From: Sorangium cellulosum
GTDB lineage: Bacteria; Myxococcota_A; Polyangia; Polyangiales; Polyangiaceae
Assembly: GCF_002950945.1 (NCBI RefSeq)
Contig: NZ_CP012673.1
Coordinates: 6,648,501 to 6,712,500 of the forward strand
Direction of reading: 5' to 3'
Length of the DNA: 64,000 bases
Shown here: in pieces, positions 8,512 to 15,698 of the stretch
Layout: each line of letters opens with the position of its first letter
Numbering within the stretch: position 1 is the stretch's first letter
Program-made: the position numbers and the translations under genes
The notes under the pieces: model-generated
The model's database searches: none
Told to the model about the DNA's origin: nothing
Seen by the model: only the letters and a program-made list of their open reading frames with translations

Positions 8512-10187
8512 TGTCCGTGGCCCTCCGGCGAGAAGAACAGCGATCCGTCGGCCGCGAAGCCGGCGAACGTCGTCTGCTCGCGGAGCGCGCCGGCGTGCGG
8601 GCACCGCGCGGGGCCGCGCGCGGCGTCGCGGATCATCCCGAGCGGGGAGCCGTCGAGCGGGCCGGCGAAGAGGCGCCCGAGCTCGTCGACGAGGGCGAGC
8701 TGCGGCCGGCCGTCCCAGTCGACCTCCAGCGCGACCTCCCGCGCCCGGAGCGCGCGCTCGCCGCCCTCGGCCACGACGGAGGGCCAGCCGCGGGCGGGGG
8801 CGAACGGGACCACCGCGGCGGCGCCGCCGGCGAGCGGGAGCCGGACGAGCGCGACGCGGTTCGGCTGGGTCCGGTTCGACTCGAGCAGCAGCACGACCTG
8901 CGGCGCGCCGGGGCGCTGATCCACCGTCACGGCGAGCACCTCGTTGGGGCTCGTGCGGAGCACGCGCTCGGGGCTCACGACGGCGCCGGACTCGTCCACG
9001 TCGACACGCGCGACCCGCGTCGTCGCGCCGTCGTCGGAGACGAGGATCACCGCGATCGCGCCGGTGGCCGCGAAGGCACACGCGCTCCTCCGCGGCAGCG
9101 CGGCGAGCGGCACGGTCCAGGCCGCGGGCGGCGGCGCCTTCGGGCGCGCGGAGACGCCCGTGAGCGCGGGGCGGCCGCCCGCGAGGCCGGTGGCGAGGAA
9201 GACGGCGTGCCCCCGGTCCGGGAAACGCGGCACCGGGACCGCGCCGGCCACGGGGAGCGGGATCGGCCCGCTGCGCCACGCCGGCGCGCCGAGGCTGTGC
9301 TGGTGGAGCTCGACCTGCCCGCCGGCCGCCACGGCCACCCAGCCGAGCCAGGTGGTCATCGCGTCGGGCGGCGCCGCGCCGACCGCGATCGCGGCGCCCG
9401 GCGGGACGGCGCCGAACGAGCGGCCCGCGCTCTGCGGCGCGGCGTGGGTGCTGCCGGAGGCGCGCGCGAACAGCTCGGGCGCGGACGTGTCCGACGGGAC
9501 CGCGATCCACGCGAGCACGGTCGAGAGGCGCTGGGCGGACTCGTAGCCGAGCGCGCACGCCTCGACGCCGGCGGGGATCACCTCGAAGGGGACACGCCCC
9601 GACGAGACGGGCGTCGCGGAGGCAGGATCCGCGGTGTGGACGACCTCGAGCGCGTAGCGCCCCGGGCGCAGGGGGTTCATGAAGTGCCAGAGCTCGACCG
9701 GGAGCGGCTGCTCCTCGCCGGGGCCGAGGGTCACGGTCGCGGGCGGCGCCTCCGTGGGCTCGCCCATGTGGCCGGCGAGCCGCTCCTGGAGGTCGCGCGG
9801 GCTGCCCTCGGCGAGCAGCTGCCCGGACGCGTCGTAGGCGCGGACCACGGGCGTCCAGGTGTTGTCGTTCAGCGACGTCACCTGCCTCGGCGCGCCCGCG
9901 CCGTTGCGGAGCGTGACGTCGAAGAGCGCGCTCTGCTCCGGGATGAGCCGGCTCCAGCCGGCGCGCGCCGCCTGGAGCACCACGGCGCCCTCGGGCTTGC
10001 CGTTCGCGCTCACGGGCGACCTCGCCTCGGCTGACGCGGGCGACGCGGGCCGCTGCTCCGGGGCAGCGGCGGGCTGCTCCGACGCGGCGCCCGAGCAGCC
10101 GCGGGTGATGCAGCCTCCGGAGATCGCGAGGAGCGCGAGCGCCGCGGCGCCCGTCCAGGCCCTCCGGCGGCCGCTGTCAGAACACAT
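8508..10187 (-). CDS. Uncharacterised lipoprotein in the vgrG operon
   Basis: 559 residues. The N-terminus MCSDSGRRRAWTGAAALA then LLAISGGC is a signal peptide with a lipobox-like site (Cys about 26, imperfect at -3). An Ala/Pro/Glu linker follows. Residues about 60-190 look like an Ig-like or transglutaminase-accessory beta-sandwich (SALFDVTLRNGAG, PLRPGRYALEVVHT). The remainder is beta-rich with repeated strand patterns such as VARVDVDESGAVVSPERVL and RPQLALVDELGRLF, suggesting a beta-propeller or similar. It overlaps the metalloprotease gene upstream by 11 bp and the peptidoglycan-binding gene downstream by 4 bp, so the three are probably translationally coupled. An immunity protein for the neighbouring wall hydrolase or metallopeptidase is one possible role (periplasmic location), not shown. 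Confidence 0.7.
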   Translation of the reverse strand: MCSDSGRRRAWTGAAALALLAISGGCITRGCSGAASEQPAAAPEQRPASPASAEARSPVSANGKPEGAVVLQAARAGWSRLIPEQSALFDVTLRNGAGAPRQVTSLNDNTWTPVVRAYDASGQLLAEGSPRDLQERLAGHMGEPTEAPPATVTLGPGEEQPLPVELWHFMNPLRPGRYALEVVHTADPASATPVSSGRVPFEVIPAGVEACALGYESAQRLSTVLAWIAVPSDTSAPELFARASGSTHAAPQSAGRSFGAVPPGAAIAVGAAPPDAMTTWLGWVAVAAGGQVELHQHSLGAPAWRSGPIPLPVAGAVPVPRFPDRGHAVFLATGLAGGRPALTGVSARPKAPPPAAWTVPLAALPRRSACAFAATGAIAVILVSDDGATTRVARVDVDESGAVVSPERVLRTSPNEVLAVTVDQRPGAPQVVLLLESNRTQPNRVALVRLPLAGGAAAVVPFAPARGWPSVVAEGGERALRAREVALEVDWDGRPQLALVDELGRLFAGPLDGSPLGMIRDAARGPARCPHAGALREQTTFAGFAADGSLFFSPEGHGH

Positions 10188-13100
10188 CCGGGTGCGTCCA
10201 GTTGCAAGGGAGGACCTCGTCGTTCCAGCCGCGCATCTTGAGCAGGCACTTCGCGCAGAAGAGGCTGCGCGCGCCGGTGTTGATGTTGATGTTCGGGCCG
10301 GTCGCGCCCCCCGGCATCGGCACCGCGTACGCCTGGTTGTAATATCCCATCTTGCACGCGTGGTAGCCGTGATCGTGGTGCTTCCAGCACGAGTTGCCCA
10401 CGGAGCCCGTCGAGAAGTGGCAGAGGTGCACGGAGTGCCCCATCTCGTGCTCGAACGTGTCGGGGTTGCCCCCCGCGGTCGAGAAGTACGACTGCCCGTT
10501 GCCGCGGCAGAAGCCGGCCACGGTCACCGCGGCGGTCGTCATGCCGCCCGCGCCGTTGTTCCAGATGTCGAGGAACATGTTGGGCCAGCGGAGCACGCTC
10601 ATCACGCGCGGCGGGTTCACCTGCGGCGTCAGCGCGTCGAGCTGGGCGTGGGTCACGGCGCGCACCGTCCGCATCACCCACGCGTGGTAGGCGGCGGCCG
10701 ACGTCCCCACCGGCGACAGCGGGATCGCGGCGACGCCCACGTTGAGCGGCGGATCCGGGTCGAGGGGCGCGAGCGCGGCGATCGCCCCCTGGGCCGCCGC
10801 CATCGCGGCCGCCGGGGTCGTGCCGGCGGGCAGCGCCGCGATCGCGTTGGAGACCGCCTGCCGGCGGTTCGCCGGGATCCCGGGCGGGAGCAGCACGCGG
10901 TAGTGGTCCCAGCGCACGACCTCGTTCCTCACGTCGGCGTTGCTGGCGAGCGCGACGTGCCCGGCGCCGAACACCCCGGCCTGCCCGTTGTGCGTGGCGC
11001 GGAACGTCCCGAGGGCCACGTCCTGGTGGGGGTCGTTGCCGGCGACGGCGGGCGGGACGACCCACTCGTTGAAGGCGTGATCTGCGAGCGTGTTGAGGTT
11101 GGCGACGTTCATGCTCGCGCCGTCGCCGGGGTGCGCCCGGCCGGCGAGCAGCGCGTCCGCGATCCCGACCCCGACCGCGAGCCCGTTCGTCCCCGGCGCC
11201 GGCAGCTTCTGCGAGCTCGCGATGGTGCAGACCCGCCAGACGGTCATGACGCCGGTCCGCGCCGTGATCGGGGGCTTCTCGGCGCCGGCCGCGGCGGGCG
11301 CGGCGCGCGAGGCGACGAACCCGGGATCACGCGCGTAGGGGCAGGGCTCGACGTCGGCGACGAGCCGGTAGCTGTCGCCCGCGACGACCGACGGCGAGAA
11401 CAGGATCCCGGCGAGCCCCAGCTGCGTCCCCGACGTGGCCGCGTACGACAGCACGCGCTCGCGCGCGTCGCCGGCGCCGTCCGGATCGAGCTTGATATCC
11501 GCGGTGTAGGGGAACGCGTTCGCGCCCTTGCCGACGATCGGCTCCGTGCCGGCGGGCGCGCCGGAGAACCGGTCGAGCAGCGCCGCGTTCGGCGTGGCGG
11601 CGCCGCGGATGCCGCCGTAGTGCGCGTGGGTGTTGTCGCCGGGCGGGAACACCGCCCACCGCGCGATCGCCGCCCCGTGCGCCGCGGCGGGGCCCCGCAG
11701 GACCCAGACGACGTCGTCCTTCTTCGTGAGCCCGGCGCGCAGCGTGATCGTGTTGGCGTCCGGCTCGGTGTAGTCCGCGCTCGCGCCGAGCGTGAGCCTG
11801 GCGCGGTTCAGGTACACGACGAGCTCGTTGCTGCCGGGCACGTACGCCTGCGTGGTGACGAGATCCTGGTCGCCGTCGGCGGCGATGACGAAGCGCTGCT
11901 GCCAGTAGGTGATCACCGGCGTTCCGCCCGACTGGTAGGGCGTGTCGTGCGCGCCGCGTTTGACGCACATCGCGGCGTTCGCGAGGTACGTCGCCTCCGG
12001 GGTGCCGCCCGTGTACAGGGCGGCGCTGTACTCGTCCTCGGCGCGCACGTCGAAGCGCAGCGGCCCGAGCGCCTCCTTCTCGAACAGGCCGAAGTCCGGT
12101 GAGCTGTTCTTCGAGGCGTCGCGGCTCGTGAGCCGCGCCTCGATCTCGACCGGGATCTCGGGCCGGGTGTAGATCGCGGCGTCGATCTGGAACTTCGTCG
12201 GCCCGCCGTCCATGTACGCGTCCTGGACGCGGTGGCTCCACGTCGGGTTCGCGGCGAGCGGCGTGGTGTTGGTGCGCCCCTGGTTGAGCGAGTCGCCCAG
12301 CGTGTTGTGGCGGACGGTGGCCACCCGGATCCGGCCCGTCTCGCCCTCGACCGGCAGGCGCCCTGCGGCCGCGAAGGCGCCGTTCGGCTGCGCCGGCTCG
12401 ATCCCGAGCAGGTCGTCCAGGGCCGCCTGCACGCCGCCGGCGAGGCCGGCCTGGGTCCGGATGCGGACGCTCTGGATCCGCACCTCGAACGAGGCCTCCG
12501 CGACGGCGACCTTGCCGCGGCCGCTCCCGCGCGGATCCTTCACGGCGCCCTCGTCGGGGCCGATGATCACGCGGACGCGGTACGGCGAGAACTCCGGCGT
12601 GATGTACTTGCCGGCGAGCACACCGTCGCTCGCCTTGCCGTCCCAGCCGCTCCAGGTGATGTCTCCGGCCGAAGGGGTGAAATCCTCGGTGTAGAGCGGC
12701 TTGTCCGACGGGTAGCGCTCCCCCCAGATCTCGTACCGCCCGGCCTTGGCGGCGCCGCCCGCGTCGTCCACCGCGAGCTTGACGCTGAGCTTCTCCTGCT
12801 TCGGCACGAAGGCCGCGTCGACGCCCGAGGGATCGATCGCGACGCGGTAGCCGCTCACCTTGAGCGGGCCCGACGTGAGGCGGCGGCGGACGGTGAGCTG
12901 GCCGTTCGCGGGCGACGGCTTCTGCCGGAGGACGGCGTCGAAGGTGAACTCCACGGCGCCCTGGGGGTTCGGGGCCTTCCACGTCGCCTTGAACAGCTCG
13001 CCGTCGGCCGCGCCCTTCAGCACGTCGACGTGCCCGCTGTCGCCCGAGATCTCGAAGAACACCTCGAGCCCGGCCTCGAGGTCCTTCCCCGTGCAGCTGA

Positions 13101-13188
13101 GCTCCACCTCGGCGCCGGGGCTCGCCTCGGCGGTCGACCACGCGGGCTTCTCGAAGACGAGCGGCTTGAGGTTGACCGTCGTGACCAT
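10177..13188 (-). CDS. Large putative zinc metalloprotease of the vgrG operon
   Basis: 1003 residues with no signal peptide; an AGGGGAGG ribosome site precedes the ATG. The N-terminal 250 residues look like two Ig-like or Kelch-accessory sandwiches (GAEVELSCTGKDLEAGLEVFFEIS). Near the C-terminus sits HEMGHSVHLCH, that is His914-Glu915-His918-His924, which is the HExxHxxxxxH pattern of metzincin-type zincins, preceded by NPDTFE. A Cys/His-rich tail follows (NSCWKHHDHGYHACKMGYY, then CAKCLLKMRGW), possibly a structural zinc site. Together with the lack of an export signal and its place in a VgrG operon, this suggests a secreted protease effector. I do not recognise a named family for the whole protein. 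Confidence 0.72.
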   Translation of the reverse strand: MVTTVNLKPLVFEKPAWSTAEASPGAEVELSCTGKDLEAGLEVFFEISGDSGHVDVLKGAADGELFKATWKAPNPQGAVEFTFDAVLRQKPSPANGQLTVRRRLTSGPLKVSGYRVAIDPSGVDAAFVPKQEKLSVKLAVDDAGGAAKAGRYEIWGERYPSDKPLYTEDFTPSAGDITWSGWDGKASDGVLAGKYITPEFSPYRVRVIIGPDEGAVKDPRGSGRGKVAVAEASFEVRIQSVRIRTQAGLAGGVQAALDDLLGIEPAQPNGAFAAAGRLPVEGETGRIRVATVRHNTLGDSLNQGRTNTTPLAANPTWSHRVQDAYMDGGPTKFQIDAAIYTRPEIPVEIEARLTSRDASKNSSPDFGLFEKEALGPLRFDVRAEDEYSAALYTGGTPEATYLANAAMCVKRGAHDTPYQSGGTPVITYWQQRFVIAADGDQDLVTTQAYVPGSNELVVYLNRARLTLGASADYTEPDANTITLRAGLTKKDDVVWVLRGPAAAHGAAIARWAVFPPGDNTHAHYGGIRGAATPNAALLDRFSGAPAGTEPIVGKGANAFPYTADIKLDPDGAGDARERVLSYAATSGTQLGLAGILFSPSVVAGDSYRLVADVEPCPYARDPGFVASRAAPAAAGAEKPPITARTGVMTVWRVCTIASSQKLPAPGTNGLAVGVGIADALLAGRAHPGDGASMNVANLNTLADHAFNEWVVPPAVAGNDPHQDVALGTFRATHNGQAGVFGAGHVALASNADVRNEVVRWDHYRVLLPPGIPANRRQAVSNAIAALPAGTTPAAAMAAAQGAIAALAPLDPDPPLNVGVAAIPLSPVGTSAAAYHAWVMRTVRAVTHAQLDALTPQVNPPRVMSVLRWPNMFLDIWNNGAGGMTTAAVTVAGFCRGNGQSYFSTAGGNPDTFEHEMGHSVHLCHFSTGSVGNSCWKHHDHGYHACKMGYYNQAYAVPMPGGATGPNININTGARSLFCAKCLLKMRGWNDEVLPCNWTHPDVF

Positions 13189-13203
13189 CGCGCCTCCCCT
13201 GCC

Positions 13204-13575
13204 CTAGACCACGAACGCCGGCGGCGCGAGGTCCACGAGGAGGACCGGCGACGGCCCCGAGACGAGCTTCCCCACCGCCGCCTGGAACACGAGCTCTCCG
13301 GTCCCGGCCGGAAGGCCCTTGTCCTTCAGATCGATCGCCACCTTGTGGTCGAGCTTCGACGCCTTGATCGCGACCCCGGTGATCGTGTCGATCGCGATCC
13401 CGCCGTCCCTCGTCGAGATCCGGAGCTCGACCGCGGCGTTGTCGGGCACGTTCTCGGTGCGCACCGAGAGCTGCACCTCCTCGCCGTGGTAGCAGCGCTT
13501 GCGCGACCAGAACACCTGAGCGACCTTGGGCACGGTGCCGAGGTTGGTCGTGTCGTGCGGCCCCTTAAAGGTCAT
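13204..13575 (-). CDS. Small beta-sandwich protein of the vgrG operon
   Basis: 123 residues starting MTFKGPHDTTNLGTVPKVAQ. The rest has alternating strands such as GEEVQLSVRTENVPDNAAVEL and ELVFQAAVGKLVSGPSPVLLVDL, typical of an Ig-like domain. The same wording style appears at the start of the 1003-residue protein downstream, so the two may have split from one multi-domain ancestor or act together. It overlaps the preceding gene by 11 bp and lies 15 bp before the next. No catalytic motif and no signal peptide are visible. Function unknown. Confidence 0.75.
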   Translation of the reverse strand: MTFKGPHDTTNLGTVPKVAQVFWSRKRCYHGEEVQLSVRTENVPDNAAVELRISTRDGGIAIDTITGVAIKASKLDHKVAIDLKDKGLPAGTGELVFQAAVGKLVSGPSPVLLVDLAPPAFVV

Positions 13576-14629
13576 CGGCCACGCCCTCTGGCAGGTACAG
13601 CGCCCGCGTCGATCCGTCCTGCTCCTCGAGCTTCATGTACGCCCCGGCGTGCTCCGGGAGGTCGATCCAGGCGAGCCGATCGCCAACGCGCGCCCAGACC
13701 GCGGCCTTGCCGCCCGAGACCTTGGTGGTGGTCCGGTAGCCGCTCGTGAAGCAGGCGATCAGGGTCGTGTCGGCGAGCGGGCCCTTGTCGTCCTTCAGCT
13801 CGAACTCGTGTTTCCTCAGGATCGGGACGCGCGGGCTGAGCGCCGCGGCCTGCTCGATCTTCGCGAGGAAGACGACCTTGCCGCCGACGACGTCCTTCAC
13901 CGCGTCCTCGGCGGGCGTCCACTCCGCCTCCAGCGCGCCGTTCGCCGCGGTCTTGCCGTCCACGGAGGCGATCTTCTCGCCGGCGAGGCCCCGGTAATCG
14001 TAGATCTCGAACGTGCCCGCGGTCCCCTCCGGGAACCCGGACGACGCTGCGAGCAGCTCCACGGGCATGCCCACGTGGACCTTGCTGTCGCCCCACCGCG
14101 CCTCGGAGACGAGCTTGAGCGCGAGGCGGTAGTCGCCCGGCGGCACGGACGACTCCTTGACTCGCCCGTCCGCGCCGAGGAGGCCCTCCTTGGTGGTACC
14201 GTCCGGGTAGAAGAGGACGTATTTGACGTCCGAAATCGGGTCGCCGAACGGGTCGGTGATCTCGAACTCGACCTCGTGGACGACCTTCCGTTCGGGCTCC
14301 TGCCGGTCCTCGTCCTCGCTGACGGAGTTGGCCTCCGGCGCGAGGGTGCGGCGCGAGATCTCGGCGCGCAGCGCGCCGCGCGCGAGCTCGCGCGCGAGCT
14401 CGTCCAGCACCTCGGCGTCGCTCCAGCCGGCGAGCACGTCGCGGCCCGGGCGCGCCGCGAGCACGCTCCGGAGCGCGGCGAGGTGGAGGGGGTTCGCGGC
14501 GATGCGATCGAGCAGCGCGCGGGCGCCCTCGCGGCCCCCGAGGCGCGGCGTCCGCCCGCCGCCCAGCGGGGCGAGCTCGCGCCGCGACGCGAGCGCGACG
14601 CCCTCCAGCGCGCCGCGCCAGAGCCTCAT
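13565..14629 (-). CDS. Uncharacterised first gene of the vgrG operon with carboxypeptidase-regulatory-like domains
   Basis: 354 residues from ATG 14629. A longer frame reaches 15061 but would translate through the inverted repeat at 14878-14974, so it is rejected. Residues 1-90 are helical (LLDRIAANPLHLAALRSVLAA, EVLDELARELARGALR). After a charged linker, residues 110-200 look like a CarboxypepD_reg or SpaA-type sandwich (VEFEITDPFGDPISDVKY, SSVPPGDYRLALKLV). Residues 205-350 contain a second sandwich (FEIYDYRGLAGEKIASVDG, EFELKDDKGPLADTTLIA). Similar two-sandwich proteins are common companions of VgrG in myxobacteria. No enzyme motif is seen. It overlaps the next gene by 11 bp, so the operon presumably starts here. 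Confidence 0.75.
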   Translation of the reverse strand: MRLWRGALEGVALASRRELAPLGGGRTPRLGGREGARALLDRIAANPLHLAALRSVLAARPGRDVLAGWSDAEVLDELARELARGALRAEISRRTLAPEANSVSEDEDRQEPERKVVHEVEFEITDPFGDPISDVKYVLFYPDGTTKEGLLGADGRVKESSVPPGDYRLALKLVSEARWGDSKVHVGMPVELLAASSGFPEGTAGTFEIYDYRGLAGEKIASVDGKTAANGALEAEWTPAEDAVKDVVGGKVVFLAKIEQAAALSPRVPILRKHEFELKDDKGPLADTTLIACFTSGYRTTTKVSGGKAAVWARVGDRLAWIDLPEHAGAYMKLEEQDGSTRALYLPEGVADDL

Positions 14630-15698
14630 CGCGGCACCGCCGGCGCGGCGCGCGCAGAGGTCGCCGGGCGCGCAGGGCGAGGCGTGGCGAGGGTCATCGT
14701 GATCGAGGCTATCGCCGCCGCGCGCCGCATGGCAAGCGCGCATCCCGGGAGCGGCCGGGAGGCGAGCCGGCGCACGGGGCGGGGTGGGCCGGGTGCGACC
14801 CGGGAGGCAGGAGCCGGCGGTCGCGCATGTGCCTACAGGCTGCTTCGGAGCGTCACAAGTCTGGCCAGGGATCTCGAGAGAATTCAACGCAAAGGCGCAA
14901 AGGCGCAAAGGCGAAACCAGAATTTCTCTGTATTTTTGCGCCTTTGCGCCTTTGCGCCTTTGCGTTGAATTCTCCCCTCTCTCGCAGTGATCCCTGCCAA
15001 GACTTCTGACAGGCGGAACCAGGCGAGACCTCCTGGGCGCCGGCTCGCCGAAAGGGTTCACCAGTATGCCCAGCCGGCTCGCGCGTTCTGGAGATGTTCA
15101 TCAGTAAACGCCATCAGCATGGTCGCAGAGCAATGATATCAATGCCACCCAATGGCACCTTGAGCGATCATGGAATCAATGCTCGCCCCCCGAAACAGTA
15201 TTTTGCTCCCCTCACAACCACTGACATCCATCACTGATCTTCTAGGTGCTTTCCTTGAATCTACCGAGCGCGAGATCGCGTCTCTCGCGCGCCTCGCTCA
15301 TGCGGAGCAAGCACGGCGCTTCAGCGCGGCCCGACCCTCCCGCTCCCGCCCCACCCGCGCCCGCCCCCTCCCCGTCGCACAGCAGGCCCCTCAGCTCGGC
15401 TCCGCTCGGCCGCCAGGCCCGCCACCGTCGGCCCCTCCGATCCTGCCGGCTCCCGGCCCTCCCGGGTACCGGCTCACTGGAAGAATTCACCAGGCCGCCT
15501 CCCCGGCAGGCTCGCCTCGACGCGCGCGGACATCCCGGCGCGCGGTCAGCCAGGAGACAGCCAGCCAGGCCAGCCAGGAGACAGCAGATCCGACCGCGCC
15601 ACCTGCGAAGAGCCAGGCGGTCGAGGTGCGATAAAAAGTGGACGGGCGGCGTCATCCCTCGCTGACCCGACGCGCGCAGGCGTAGAATCCCCGGAACC
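14630..15698. other. Non-coding interval of about 1.07 kb between the vgrG operon and the cyclase gene
   Basis: I find no convincing gene. It contains the perfect inverted repeat at 14878-14974, then an unusually A/T-rich patch (about 15060-15260, with runs such as AATGATATCAATGCCACCC), then Pro/Arg-rich high-GC sequence that is open in several frames but has no family signal. A duplicated AGCCAGGAGACAG (near 15548 and 15574) sits just before the cyclase gene. Promoters for both divergent genes must lie here; no clear -35/-10 pair was identified. Confidence 0.6.
14878..14974. repeat. Perfect 36-bp inverted repeat made of GCAAAGGC units
   Basis: The left arm 14878-14913 begins GAGAATTCAACGCAAAGGCG and contains three consecutive GCAAAGGC-type 9-mers. 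The right arm 14939-14974 is its exact reverse complement, with a 25-base A/T-rich loop (14914-14938). Similar GCAAAGGCGCAAAG repeats recur in many unrelated bacterial genomes as intergenic palindromes. As RNA it would form a very stable hairpin in either direction, so it may terminate or shield transcripts. It lies 249 bp upstream of the vgrG operon's first gene and is not an insertion sequence by itself. Confidence 0.92.

Noticed and set aside
1214..14629. A complete type VI secretion gene cluster
   Set aside because: No TssB/C sheath, Hcp, ClpV, TssJLM or baseplate genes are present; only the spike and accessory genes are seen.
14630..15061. Extended start for the first gene of the vgrG operon
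   Set aside because: It would translate through the perfect inverted repeat and give a basic, non-conserved extension; ATG 14629 fits better.
15170..15634. Plus-strand frame of 154 residues in the interval before the cyclase gene
   Set aside because: Pro/Arg/Ala/Ser-rich, no family wording, no ribosome site, and it has the composition expected of random high-GC sequence.
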